This document shows positions 23,481-36,464 of a stretch of 64,000 nucleotides of DNA, in pieces. Source of the stretch: Ignelater luminosus (lineage: Eukaryota > Arthropoda > Insecta > Coleoptera > Elateridae); NCBI GenBank assembly GCA_011009095.1, contig VTPC01000391.1, positions 107,993 through 171,992 on the forward strand, read 5' to 3'. A program made the position numbers and the translations under genes. The notes beneath the pieces were generated by a model, which saw nothing but the letters and a program-made list of their open reading frames with translations, made no database searches and had not been told where the DNA came from. Each line of letters starts with the position of its first letter. Within the stretch, counting starts at the first letter, position 1.

Positions 23481-26400
23481 ATGAATTTGTCTTTCGCGGG
23501 TTGTGGATTTTTGGGTATATACCATGTTGGTGTTGCTTGTTGTTTTAAAAAGTATGCTCCACATTTATTGCTGAATAAAATATCCGGAGCTTCAGCCGGA
23601 GCTATTGCAGCATGCTGTCTTCTTTGCGATTTGCCTTTAGGTAAGTTTCGATAAGAAAAGTTAACACTCTAGACAGGAAAAGCAAATTCAGGTTAATTAT
23701 ACAATTGTTAAATTATCATCTCAATATTTGCATTTACGTCTGACTATTCATACTGTAATTGAAGTAATTAACTTGAATCTCTGACGAACAAACGAAATAA
23801 TCTTCTAGATAAAAAAAGAAAAAAAAGTAGTTTGCGAAATGTAATTGATGATTCGATTATTACAATTGAAAATTATTTCAGCACTTCCTTTAGTAGATAA
23901 AAAGAATAAAAGAAATTACCCTAGAAAAAAAAATGATAAAACAGTTGATAGAGATAAGCGGTACAATTTAAATTTGCTTTGTTCTCTTTTAGTTTTCCCA
24001 CGTTTTTATCAAATGAAAAGATCTGGAAATTCAATATCTAAAGTCGAAATTAACAGAACGTAATCAGTAGATAAAAAATGCAAAGGTAAAATTAAAGGTA
24101 ATCTAGAACATGATGATATAATGAGGCCGCCGTGCTATGTTTTCATTATTAGCGAACTTTATACCTGTTCATTGTCCATTCTGGTTGCTATGGGCGAACT
24201 TTGCAAAATCGCAAGATGTAGACAGAATAATATACGTATGTCTGTTCATTTTTTTATGAGACCGTAGAGATGAAAAAAGCTATTTTCTTTGTTTTGCCTG
24301 ATGTAGAAAACAGATTGTTTGAAGAGATGAGAATAGTGAATTTCTTTTTGGCCTTTTGACGAAATCTGTTACCCAGGAAGATTATCCTTGAAACGGTATG
24401 ATTCTGAACATAGACGTTAGCGGTAAGGGATATAGCACAATCAAGGTTTACTATAATACCAAATGAGATTGATGGTTTGGACCATAGGTAACAAACATTT
24501 TCGTTTGTTAGGTCAGTTATAGCCTGAAGATAAGAAATGAAAACTATCGTGATCTCTTTGTTTTTCTTAATTTCCGATTTTTACTGTTAAAGAATCTATG
24601 CCCAAAAAGAATGGTGTTTCAATAGGTCGAAAATGGATGAGTTTAAAGTGAAAAACGAAAAGTACTATTAGAAAATCGTTACTTTCCGCTCGTTTCTTCG
24701 AAACAAACAAAATATACAAAGAAATATTACCTTGATAAAATCTCTGCCCAAATTTTAATTGGAAAACTACATACTTGAAGGAAAATCCAGCCGAACCAGC
24801 ACATTTCAGTTAGATAGTTGCGTCAAAGATCATTAACTTTTTCCAGCCTTGCTTTCTGTATGGATGATAATGATAATAGGGGAAAGAGGATTAAAAAATA
24901 AAACTCTTTATTGATGTGGTTCAAGTAATAAACGGATTTACTTTCGAAGTTACGTTACATTATTTTTGCAGATTCGGTAATTTTCATGTAATACAATCTA
25001 AAAATAGAAATTACTCAAGTTGTCTTTGAAACTGCATTATTTGCGTGTTAATGTTTTGTTTTCGTTCTTCAGTTTTTTTTAAACACATTCAAGTAGACTG
25101 TATTTAAAGAAAATTGATTAAATTGTTATTATTCTAGTCAACTGTTATTAGTGAGCTTTCATGCAAGACAAATTATTGTTTGAGAAATATTTCTGCTTTG
25201 TGTTTATGCAATTGTTAATTAAAATTAAACAAAACAATGTTGTTAAAAGCAATAAAAGGTTTAAGTTTATTACGCGAAACAAGTGAATAAATAATCAATC
25301 ATGGCGATCTATCTTGATTGCGCATTTTATATAAAATCTTACTTTCGCCTTTAAAAACAAAAAAATACAAAAAACATTAAATAAATCGCAAATGTTTGCA
25401 ACTGTTTATTTCCCCATTTCCAACATTTTAATGAATTATCAAAGCTATAAATCTAAACATAAATAATTTTGAAACCCAGTTTTTAAGGTTCATTAACTCT
25501 ATCGATTTTTATTAAATATTTAAATCTGTTTACATATTATCTCCAATATTATAAATATTTAATAATAAAAAGTAGCATCAAAGAAGAAAAGAGAATGAAA
25601 GAGCGCCATGTGTTATTTATATTTATATGTAGATTAAAAACAATGCAAAATGTAAACATGATAACTTGTAGTTATAATGACTCATTGAGATGATTATTAT
25701 TCAAATTGGTTTGAGAAAAATAGCTATAGAAAGGAAGAAATTAACTTTTGCGTTGTATTTTTTCGATATAAAAGGTTTTCTTGATTAAAATCAAATACTT
25801 TGTTAATTTGTTTGCTCTAATTATGAAAATTACAATTATTTCTCACACAAGATTTGTATTAGTTATCAAATAATAAATATTGTACAAGAAATATTTTATC
25901 TTTCCATTAAAGATTGATAGAGAGCTATATACTTGAAACATATGTTTTGAAAGATAAGGATAACACTTTACAAGTAAACAATATTGTATGATAATTAATT
26001 AAAAAAAGAAGTACATAATTAGTTTCTCTATTAAGATGCACAATATTAAAAAAATTGTGTGTGGGTATGAAAATTTGCTCTTTAGTTGGCTGCTGGTCAA
26101 AGTACATCTCTGCAAAAATCAACGCGCGCGCGTGTATTGTTTTTATGTAGATAATAATAATTATTATAATTGTCTTCAAGGTTACAGAATTATTATAAAT
26201 ATAATTATAATTCAAAAACGAAGAAGAAAATTGAAACTTGTTAATATACATACATACCACTTGTATAATAAATTAGAATTTTCAAAGTTTTCCCTAATTA
26301 AAATTGATTTGAAGTATTTAAACAACAACATACAACAAATAGATATTAATAATTATAAAAAGTATTTTACAATAATATCTCACACGTGTAGATTATAATG

Positions 26401-29400
26401 CACCGATAGGAAGTAACTTAAGATTTAGTGGATCCGTTTATTTTTAACACAATGAAGTAGAGCAAACACGTGTATATCTTATCAACTATTTGGAATGTTA
26501 TTTTTCTGGTTATTTCATTGAATTTAGATGATTCTCCTATCTTCATATTATTAAATTTAGTTTTTATTACACCTAAAAGGTCGAATTTGATATTTTCAGT
26601 TAACGACCTCAAATTAATTGTGACCTTAAACTTGTAGTTTTATCATGTTGTAAATCAAATGTAATTCTTCTTCCTACTAATTATTGTAATAAGTGATTTT
26701 TAATGACTCTTTTGTTTTATCAATCTTGTATTTAAAAATCAATAGCAATAATTATACTTCCCTTTAATTTAAATAAAAAGGAAATTACTGACATCATGCA
26801 AAAATGGAAGTTTTAAAATTCCTATTCCATAGCGTTACTAATTAGTCGCACCTGGTTAAATAATTCAACAAAGAAAGAAGTTTAATGTTTTTCATTTCTT
26901 TAATTTTAATCAAGTTTCAATATAACGTATTAAAATAAGTAACAGGATGAATTAATTATAAACAAAAATTTCTTTTTATTATCAAGCATATCTTTATGGA
27001 AAATATTCCCATCATTTACACATAATATAGGTATCTCTTCATATAATACAAAACAAACTTTCAAAATTTAAATAACGGAACTTTTCAAACTCTTGATAAA
27101 TCTTCCTCTCAATAATAAAATAGCTTTTGGAAAATTCTTGTTTTTATTATTTTTAAATTAATTTTTAATTACCTTAATTTATTTCAGGTGATATAACCAG
27201 TGATGTCTTAAGGGTAGCAATAGAAGCAAGGAGTGGATCGCTAGGTCCTTTCAGTCCTTCTTTCAATATTCAAAATTTACTTTTAGAAGGTCTTGAAAAG
27301 GTTAGTTAACTTTTCATATTAGTGAGGTTAGTTAACTGTCAAATCTTGACAGTTAATAACAACATAACCTACAATAATGAATTAAAAGTTTAAAAAACAA
27401 ATATTATTTCAGTTCCTGCCAGATGATGCCCATATTAGAGTAAGTGGAAAACTACATATCTCCTTAACAAGAGTATACGATGGAAAAAATGTGATAATAT
27501 CTCACTTTGAGAGTCGAGAAGATTTATTACAAGCTCTTCTTGCTTCCGCTTTTATTCCAGTATTTTCTGGAATCTTGCCACCTAAATTTCATGGTGTAAG
27601 ATACATGGATGGTGGATTTAGTGATAATTTACCAGCTTTGGATGAAAATACAATTACAGTTAGTCCATTTTGTGGAGAAACCGATATTTGTCCTAGAGAC
27701 GATAGTTCACAATTATTCCACGTAAGTTTTTTTTTTTAAGTAATAAACAATAGATAGTAATAGTTTTATATTTTGTTTTTTTAGATAAATGTAGCAAATA
27801 CTAGTATAGAATTATCGAGACATAATATTTATCGAATCGCACGGATACTTTTTCCACCAAAGCCAGAGATTCTATCAAATATGTGTAAACAAGGCTTTGA
27901 TGACGCTTTAAGATTTCTTCATAGGAACAATTTAATTAATTGTACAAGATGTCTTGCAGTTCAATCTACATTTGTTGTATCAGAAGCTCTCGATGACTGT
28001 TATGAATATGATCCTGAATGTCATGAATGTAAAATACACAGACAGGTACTTTTGCTTAATTTTATATCTTTATGTTTCTTAAATTCATTGAACTATAATT
28101 TTATCAGCAAAAGTTTATCTCACTTGTTGCACTTTCAAAACAAATTGAAAATAATTCATAGAAAATATCTTTCGATTTTCTCATATGACAAAGAAGAATT
28201 GTTATTGGTGAAAACCAATCTTGTGATAAGTGGAAGGGAACTTTAAAGAATATAATTATAGAAAACTTGCATGACTAATTTATACTGCGTTTAAATTTTA
28301 AGTTCTTATTTTTTATTCAATTTTATCTATTATTTTCAATTTTACATGTAAGCACGCATAAATCATAATATTATCAATAACTTTTTATATTATTTACGTA
28401 ATAGTACTGTACTAAATCTGTATAATTATTATGTTGTTGTTATCATTCTAGGAAGCTCTTGTATCAAATATGCCAGATACAGTTATGACAATATTTCAAG
28501 AAGCAATTGATTCTGCTAACAAAGGTCTTGTTAATTGGATGTTCAGACATCGAGGGATGAAATTATTATCAGTACTTAGCTTACCCTATACACTGCCTGC
28601 AGATATCATGTATGCGACATTCACAAAGTAAGCCTCTTTTGTAACAGTTATTATTCTATGTATGGAAAACACACTAACATGTTGGGTTCCATTCATTTGT
28701 GATTCTTCACAACAGTTTTTTCAAACTTAATGTGTCATAAAGAAGTACAGTTTCATTCTATGGACAAATAAAGTAAATTGGAATAAAATTAGAGATTATG
28801 TTTGATGAATTAATTTTGAAAATTAATTTTGTACATGTGCGTACATTAAATAAAAGCTCTTTGAAAATACCAATACAAATTTAATATCTACTTCAATATG
28901 TCCATCGTTTTTTAATTGTTATTATTTTATTTCATAGTATACATATGTAAGTTTGAAAATTACTGATTTAACACACTAATTCAATAAGAACAAAACACAA
29001 AAAAACAAAACAGAAGTCACACTAACATTTCCAGGTATAGCATAATACCAACTGTAACAGCCACACCAAGGGTTATTTTTAATAAACTAACGGATAATAA
29101 TTTTATTAGCATTATCGGTAATACCATTGAGACTCGCAGCATTCAATACAAGGTCCTAGGAAATGCAGTCCTTTCCCCTAGAAGGGCTTGCCAACATTTA
29201 GTTAAAAATAAGAGGTGACTAAGTATAAATTAATCTTACTAATACAGCAGCAATAATAATGCTTCTATCATTACACAATGTTAATGATGTGTTGTTAATT
29301 TTGTGTCTAAATGCATAACGTACACGTTTTTGATATAACTTAATTCTTCAACATAAAAAGAATGGTATTAAAAGTTTTATCAAAAACAACATCTAAAATC

Positions 29401-30662
29401 TACACTATTGATCATGTGCACCTTTAACTTGCATTGTCTATGTGTGTAAACCAAAAGAGCATCGATTATTATTTCTTTTCATCAGATGGCAGATACCTTC
29501 AGAAAGACTGTTGTCAACTAATTTTTAAAAATCATAAAAGTTTATGCTCATTTGGTATATTTATGTAATGCTTAAGAATGATTAGAATTTCAAAATCAAA
29601 ACAAAAGAATTCAAAATTATTTCTTTTGTTACAGATTCATGTCCACAGCACCAGTGATGGGCAATGGTTTATGGGATCTAAGTAAATTTTTTACAGACCA
29701 ATTTTCATCTCTTCTTAGTCGAGTTAATTCTCATCGTCAACAATTAACTGCTAAAATTAGTTGCCAACTCGCTATCACAGAATATGGAGGAAGTAAGTAT
29801 AATTATGCTCTTGTGATTTGCTTTTCCTCATAAATAATCTTTTTAAATTGTTTCAGATAAGTATGATGTAGAATCATGCCAGGATTTAGAAGCAAGAAAC
29901 AAAATGAATTTAAATTTCACTCTTAATCTAGATGAAGATGATTTACCTATTGATCAAAGTCCAGGAAGGAAGTTTAAGACAAAAAAAGTTTTATCAAGAC
30001 AGCCAAGTTTAATAATCAATAGGACGGATACTGGTGATGAAGATACCTTTGAACATATTTTACAAGTTACCTCTCATCATGAAGCCATTATGGCCTATTA
30101 TTACATGGATGAAAATAATAAAGTAAGAATAGTTTTGTTTATGTTTAAGAAACCCATCTTAAGATATTTCCTTTTATAGGTTAAAGTAACAGAAATATTT
30201 GATGTAACTGATAGTGATTCAGCTGCAGTACAAACATCTCATGAAAGAGAGCTTAATAAACAATTAGAATTTGATGATGATTGGGATGAATCTACATGGA
30301 CAACACAACAAGCAATTGAACAACGTAAGTAATTTGTAAGAAGAATCGTTTTAGTAGTTAACTAATGATTTGTTTTGTTTCAAATAGCGATGCTTTGTGG
30401 TGATGAAGCCAGCATAGAAGGAATGTCTGAATATTCACTAGAAGATATTCTTGATAGAGATACATCCAATATATTCTCAGATCCTGAAAGTGAATGGACA
30501 GGGACATTTAAAATAGAAGAACCTGAAGATGAATTATCAATTCCAGAACAAACCACAGATACAAGACCGGAATCTGATCAACCTGCTTATTATGACTCAG
30601 TTTGCAGGAAGCCTTATAGAATACCCTCATTTAATTATGATGACTTAGAATTAGACGTGTGA
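23481..30662 (+). CDS. bmm: Brummer / ATGL-type patatin triglyceride lipase
   Basis: Nine coding exons join in frame to give about 620 aa: 23481-23640, 27188-27300, 27413-27721, 27785-28045, 28452-28627, 29635-29792, 29857-30122, 30180-30324 and 30388-30662. All introns are GT-AG. The patatin domain fills exons 1-4. It starts with the glycine-rich oxyanion loop [12 protein letters not shown] (residues 6-17), carries the nucleophile Ser38 in GASAG, and has the catalytic Asp157 in [12 protein letters not shown]. The family (PNPLA2/Brummer) hydrolyses triacylglycerol at lipid droplets. Exons 7-9 are acidic and low in conserved motifs, and make the protein longer than the roughly 500 aa of the fly enzyme. 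Intron 1 is 3.5 kb. An AATAAA follows at 30978. NUF2 starts 805 bp downstream on the same strand. Assignment to PNPLA2/bmm over other PNPLAs rests on the N-terminal sequence and ATGL-like exon content. Confidence 0.9.
23641..27187. other. Large first intron of the lipase gene
   Basis: This AT-rich intron lies between 'gtaagt' at 23641 and 'ttcag' at 27187. I see no nested gene. Overlapping open frames on both strands at 25.9-26.4 kb look like chance in very AT-rich DNA. A short alternating CG run near 26124 is the only compositional oddity. Confidence 0.6.
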
Positions 30663-31467
30663 AATAATTATAAAATGAATTAGGAAATTAGATCGAATTA
30701 TTTTCAAGAAGAAATTCATTCAAGGCTGTTTTTATACATTTTCAGAAGAGAAGGAGAAAAAGAAAATGTATTGCATCAAAGCGGAATTTTATGTTTTCCA
30801 TTAGGATTAATATTTATTATGGTTACCAATTAGAGTTAACATAAATATGTGATATTTATAATATAAAATGTATTTTTTATACTATAATAATTTTACACTT
30901 TATCACTTAAGACATTAAGTATTATGAAGTTATTATTGCTATGTTTGATATAATTTATAAGTATTTATAAGCTAAAGAATAAATTTAAATTATGAATTAG
31001 CACGTTTTTAAATTTTTGCATTCTGAATGTAATGATTATAATAGTATATCAACACCAAGCTTGAAAAGACTATCATTTTAGCTAAAGTGCGTAGATTGTT
31101 ATCCCAAGGTGTGAAACTTGGTTTTACACTTTAAATCAGGTTAGTGTCCCGTTTGTTTCTCTGACATTGTGTTACTCATTACCCAATAGTTCTCATGCAT
31201 AGCTCTTATCTACAATCTTTTATACAATTATAATATGAAAGAATTTTTTTATATCAAGTTATAAATTCCCGCCTAATACTTCTAGTACAGTTTTTATTTA
31301 AGAACTTTTTAACATTCAAGGTTGGTACAAAGGTTTAAATTCTCTAACCTCACTTTTTTAAAAATTTAAAATTTCTAACCGTCATACGAATATGTCACAC
31401 AAATTAAGCTCAAGCTTTTTATAATACTTCATTCATTTAATATTGAATAAATTGAGTTTACTTAATA

Positions 31468-32802
31468 ATGGCTGAATACGATACAGAAATGATAATACAA
31501 TCAGTGCAGCAGTACTGGCCAAATTTCTCAATTACTCAACATCAACTAGAACATCCAACTTCAGAATTTGTAATCGAATTTTATCAAATGTTTGAAGAGA
31601 GTATGAAAAACATACTTTCAAGAATGATAAGTGGTGAAGATGATGTAATGGAACAACCGAGAACAATGAATGAATCTATCTTTTCGTTGCTTGCATACAT
31701 TAATAAGTATTTGAAAAATTCTGTCACTCATCCAGAAGTAGATTGTGTCTTAACTTTGACAGATATGTATGAACCAACAGCAAAAAGGACAAAAATAAGA
31801 TTCAAGATTCTTCTTTCTTTATTAAGTTTTTATGAAAGCCAAATTACTTTATTCAGGGATGCTATAAAGAAGCGTATATACCAAACCCAGGAACATGTTG
31901 CAAAAAAACATGAAAAAGAAGTTCTTAAAGAAGCTTTGGCAAAAGAGGCAGAACACCTTGCACGCATGGAAGATAATTGTAATAGACTGCAAAGGGAATT
32001 GGAAAAAACCAATGCTCGTTATGAGGATCTTCAGTTGCAAAAGGCAGATAATGATAGGAAACACATTAAACTTCAGCTTGATCTTGATGCTATTATGAAG
32101 ACTTATGAGAATAAAGAGATGCTGCTTACAAATGTAAAAACTAATATACAGCATTTAAATGAACAAGTTGTAACGACTGATAGTTATAAGAGTATGCTGG
32201 ATCTTAAAGATAATCTTGTTAAAAGAAGTGGAGATTTAGATGTTGAAATAGATTGTTTTGTGAAAAATCTTGCAGAAAAGAAACCAGCTGTGGAACGTTT
32301 TGAAAATCTGGCTAAACTAAATCATGAATTAATCAGCAATTCCGAAGAATTAATGTCATTACAGAATTCTGTTTCAATTAAAAATACAGAATTAAACACT
32401 GAACAACAGAATTATCAGAAAAGATTAGATGAACTCAAAGAATTAAATAAAAATAAATTAAAATCTAAAGAGAATATTGTAGCAATGAAGGAAGCAATTA
32501 AGTCAACAGATTTAAAATTTAGCAATGATATTATAAATCTGCAACAAGACATTGAAGAATTAAAAGCAGAGACTAATAAAGAAGAAACTTTACAAATCAA
32601 TATGGTGAATGAAAAAGACTTGATAACAGCAAAAAATGAGGCATTAAAGAAAGAATGTGATAAAATAACTGCAGATGTTAAAGAATTAAATTTATTGTAT
32701 GCAAATACTTATGAAAACATGTTGAAAGCTGAAAATGAAGTAACTAACGGTTTTAATGATTTTTTAAACGATATAAGTGGAACTTTGAAGGGAAAAATGT
32801 AA
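31468..32802 (+). CDS. Nuf2: Kinetochore protein NUF2 (NDC80 complex)
   Basis: A single uninterrupted 444-aa frame begins at an ATG preceded by 'cttaata'. NUF2 pairs with NDC80 in the four-subunit complex that binds spindle microtubules at the outer kinetochore. Residues 1 to about 135 form the compact N-terminal calponin-homology-type domain, including YWPNFSITQHQLEHPTSEFV and a VDCVLTLTDMYEPTAKRTK block. From about residue 140 to the end the sequence is almost continuous heptad-like coiled coil rich in K, E, L and N. The length is close to the usual 440-460 aa. The gene has no intron, although its neighbours have four to nine exons. A polyadenylation signal AATAAA lies at 32915-32920. Recognition is by overall architecture and the N-terminal blocks; insect NUF2 is divergent, so confidence is good but not absolute. 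Confidence 0.85.
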   Translation: MAEYDTEMIIQSVQQYWPNFSITQHQLEHPTSEFVIEFYQMFEESMKNILSRMISGEDDVMEQPRTMNESIFSLLAYINKYLKNSVTHPEVDCVLTLTDMYEPTAKRTKIRFKILLSLLSFYESQITLFRDAIKKRIYQTQEHVAKKHEKEVLKEALAKEAEHLARMEDNCNRLQRELEKTNARYEDLQLQKADNDRKHIKLQLDLDAIMKTYENKEMLLTNVKTNIQHLNEQVVTTDSYKSMLDLKDNLVKRSGDLDVEIDCFVKNLAEKKPAVERFENLAKLNHELISNSEELMSLQNSVSIKNTELNTEQQNYQKRLDELKELNKNKLKSKENIVAMKEAIKSTDLKFSNDIINLQQDIEELKAETNKEETLQINMVNEKDLITAKNEALKKECDKITADVKELNLLYANTYENMLKAENEVTNGFNDFLNDISGTLKGKM

Positions 32803-34990
32803 AAGCTTAATGTATTGCAAAATATTAAATCCGAATGTGCTAAGTTTTATTTTTGTATTTGTTTTTAAAACAATTGTTATGCTAAAATTGTAAATGTATT
32901 TTTAGATGTACCAGAATAAAAATTATTGTATTTATGCCATTTTTTCTAAATAAGAATGTTCTTGCATGTAAGTAAACCTTTAATATTAGTGCCTATTTCA
33001 TCTAGGTTCTTAAGTAATTGTTATATTTATAAGCAGATGGTAAGTCACCATTAAGTTGTGCCGAGTCACTGCAATTCCTAAACATTCCTGCGACTTGACA
33101 ACTCATTCATTATCAAAGCCTGAATAGATTTAATGGTAACAAAATAAATTTGAATTTGAACAAGGAAAAATTAATTTAGAAACTAGTGCAAAGTTATCTT
33201 TAATTTAGAAAATCATTTCAATAAGAGGTAAGAACACGATTAAGTTTTCTGTGACGACACCATTACAGCTGTCTAATACAAATCCTACACTGACGGTTAA
33301 TACAAAAAAAGCATGCTGAATGCACAATTTCATCATGTTCCTTTAATTTTCATTGTTTATTTAATATTAATTGTTTGCATGAGTTTTATTGAAGTTCTGT
33401 TGCAGGTTTTTAAGGAAGACTGTTTCTAGGAAAATGCCTTTGAGCATAAGTTATTTTTACTGATTTAATAAAATTTGTTTGGTTTTTGAGAAATTAAACA
33501 GCTAACGGCTTCGTTTAATAAAAAATACCCTTAAAACAATAAAAACTGTGCTGATGATGCCCTTGAGGTTTAGAAAAAGTTTATCATTATATCTATCCAG
33601 GCTTTGTTCGCTTGTTTTGCTTACTTGATCGGGTTATGGAATTAGTTATCTACTGTTTGTTAAGTTATACCGGATGCTGAGTCGGCAGACAACTTTAGGA
33701 AATCCCATGCTAAGTTTGAAATTATTATATATTGGCTCCCCTAATTATTTTGGCAACTAAACTTTTAGGTTTTTTGAAGGGCGTTGCAAGATGATATACA
33801 CTGAGCAATCTCAGCATTTTATGATAACTCAATTAGAAGATATTTGAAGAAAGGTGTGTGCATAATACATGTTATGCACATAGTTCAGCAGCAACATCAA
33901 TACATGACATGTATTATGCACACACTTTCTTAAAGTCGGGTAGCTTTCTAATAAAGCAGATGCTGCATTGGTGCTCTTAATTGTACAAATTTTGTACGAT
34001 GGTCTTGGTAAACTAATATGAACTGAAATTCATTGTAACTTTGCAACTGCGTATTGAATAGATTATGGGCTCGAAAATTGAAACAGGAATGTAAAATCGG
34101 TTTGACTACTTACTAATTCAAGTTTCATATGACTTGATTTTTTTTGACATTCAGTGCAGAGTCGCAGTAACCATAACTGTTTCTCTAGTTATATTAGCAT
34201 ATTGTTTTTTAATTTCGGCACACATTGGATTTTGACCTCCGTGTCTAGTAGTTATATGCACTGAATGAAGAGTAAGTTGAGGGCAGTTAAGCAAAATATA
34301 TACCTAAATAAGTTTATAGAGTAATGCCTGAAGTATTTTTAAAAAGTGTTTGTTTTTACTATAGAGCTTTCCATTTAACCATATTTAACATATTTTGACA
34401 ATTGTAGGCATACCAGACTGTTAATGCAATATTTTTTTAAAGGAAAAGATATAAATAAAGCAAACGGCATTCTTTTATTTTCAAAAAGAATAATCATCAT
34501 AACAACTTTTCTCTCCTACCTCAGCAATCATGTCAAAATTATCAACATCAATTGAATAACAAGTCAGATTCAAAACAATTTACCACAATGAAAACTAAAA
34601 GTTATATCTTCTGCAGATCAAAGATCGTACTTAAATTATGTAATGCTTGATGGAGGGAGGTAGTGGTTTTTGTAGCAGGTAAAGGCAAAGTGAAGTCTGG
34701 TGCTACTTAACTTTTTTGAAATTTTGTTATGTAATTTAAGGACAGCCCCTTTTAGGTAGACCTACTCATTCAGTAAAATATCATTTTCTGGTCATATTAC
34801 CTAAATACCCAACTAAAGTGCATAACATAAAGCACAATTAAACAAATATATTCCATATTACACAATTTGATATTTATTTATAAAAATATAATAATTTATT
34901 AATAATAATGATAAATTATAAAAATGAAAACGGATCTCCTTCTTTATACCAAAGCCTACTGCTTACCTTGCACACCATGACCTGGTCAAC
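32803..34990. other. Intergenic DNA between NUF2 and a transposase relic
   Basis: This holds the NUF2 3' UTR and then AT-rich sequence with no recognised gene. The imperfect hairpin at 33846-33932 is listed separately. Confidence 0.5.
33846..33932. repeat. Inverted repeat (about 26-bp arms, 34-bp loop)
   Basis: The left arm 'gaagaaaggtgtgtgcataa' (33846 onward) pairs with the right arm ending 'atgcacacactttctt' (33932). The stem is about 25-26 bp with one bulge and includes 'gtgtgcataatacatgt'. The size and near-perfect pairing resemble a small-RNA precursor, but could equally be a short transposon-derived palindrome. Confidence 0.85.
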
Positions 34991-35017
34991 TCTTACGTGG
35001 AATTCCTTAATTTCTAT

Positions 35018-35604
35018 TTACATTCTAAAATTGAATTGCTTAACAGATTTTGCTTCCCAGCAGTCATTATACGATTCTCTAGACAGTAGTGCCCAAAACT
35101 CTGCAATTGGTCTGGCTTCTGGTAAATTTCGTGAGCTAACACTTGTGTTTCTTTGCCTCAACCATTCTTGGGCACTTTTGGCATAATTTGAAGTAACAAG
35201 GTCTGGGCACAATATGTAATTATTATCGTAATGGTGTTTTTGAATAAACATTGCCAAAATTGGAAAGTGTCCGCTTTGATAAATACCAGCAGAAGCTAAT
35301 GAGTCTCTAATAACTGGTGTTGAAATTTGTATATCAGATATAGCCAGCCAAACAAGGGCTTTCTTTTCAAAATTTGCTTTGCACTTAAACTGATTATGTG
35401 CAGAAATGCTTTTTGAATTAGTTATGTAAAAGCCATTATTTCCAGTGTTACTATTGGATAGTGTAAGGTATTCTTTGTTGTCATGATGCAATTTTTTTTC
35501 ATCTTCATGCCCAAATATATCATACACACATTTTTGCAGATGCTTTCTTCTCCATAACCATTAAGCACTAGACAGAAATTAAATACAGAATGTAAGTAAA
35601 ACAC
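35018..35604 (-). pseudogene. Transposase fragment, Tc1/pogo-like DDE family
   Basis: A minus-strand open frame of 169 codons (35018-35527), preceded by related sequence in another frame up to about 35604, matches the C-terminal catalytic half of a common insect DDE transposase. Residue order is KKALVWLAISD..ISTPVIRDS, then NYILCPDLVTSNYAKSAQEW (central Asp block), then ARPIAEFWALLSRESYN..W (terminal acidic block). The N-terminal DNA-binding part is missing. A frameshift near 35530 separates GYGEESICKN from the rest. The protein stops just after KQFNFRM, so the C-terminus is also short. No inverted repeats flank it, apart from the unrelated palindrome beginning 4 bp upstream. Confidence 0.65.
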
Positions 35605-35607
35605 TTA

Positions 35608-35757
35608 CCCTGCGTTCGGGAAGGACTTCTGACAGCTGTTTTTGCTCAAAATCGTCTGTTGTTCTTGTCACTCAAATCTGAATTTTTATTTGAGTGACAA
35701 GAACAAGAGATGATCCCGAGTAAAATAGCTATCAGATGTATCTTACCGAATGCAGGG
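35608..35757. mobile_element. 150-bp palindromic MITE, piggyBac-like ends
   Basis: The whole element folds on itself. The left half starts 'ccctgcgttcgg' and the right half ends 'ccgaatgcaggg'. The centre is an 18-bp perfect repeat ('gttcttgtcactcaaat' and its complement) around a 10-bp loop. It is followed by TTAA and preceded by a diverged 'ctta', which suggests the TTAA target preference of piggyBac-type elements. It has no coding capacity. Confidence 0.75.
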
Positions 35758-35769
35758 TTAAATGACATT

Positions 35770-36460
35770 TATAATGCAACTCAGATGGAATGAATTGTTT
35801 TAGATTGTTTACTAGATCCATAAAATATTCCAAATACTTTTAGCCCAAACTTTATTACAGACATTTAGAGCAGTAGAAAACTATCGGCTCTTGTTTTTGA
35901 GGGAAAAAATGAAACAAACTGTGTAGAGTAAATTCAGGAAATCATGAAACAAATGTTACATTGTCATGTATGACTAATGAGAGTTGTGAAAATAAACAAA
36001 AGTAAATATGGGTCATACGGTTGAAGGTCTTGTGATGTGAAATACTACTTTACATCACATGTTTAGTTACATGATAATTCAAATTTCTTTAAACATTTTC
36101 TACTTTAATTTTTTTATAAATGCATTTGATGAAATAAAAATACAGAAACTTCCAACCATAATGCTAAATATGAAGATTAATTTTAGTGAACAATCCTATG
36201 TCAAGTATACATGAACGAAAGAAACATTTTAATAAAAATACCTTGTTTTATTATCATACAACATATATAAACATGTATTTAATAAAATTTCATTTTCTAT
36301 AGTTATACCTACTAACTAATGTAAGACTAACACAGTTTACACCCAACATTTATCTACACATTATGTTTTAATTTTTACACTTAAATTAATTCCCACTTTA
36401 TTAAAAATAGTTGTCTCTCAGTTCAATATTTCAATAAAAATAAACTAGAAATGCAAAATA
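35770..36460. other. Intergenic DNA and PEX16 3' UTR
   Basis: AT-rich, with no gene seen. On the minus strand an AATAAA complement at 36397-36402 lies about 65 bp past the PEX16 stop codon and is a likely polyadenylation signal. Confidence 0.5.
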
Positions 36461-36464
36461 CTAC

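Noticed and set aside
25925..26398. Open frames of 111 and 120 codons on opposite strands in brummer intron 1
   Set aside because: The composition is dominated by Asn, Ile, Lys and Tyr, as expected from AT-rich DNA by chance; there is no domain or conserved motif.
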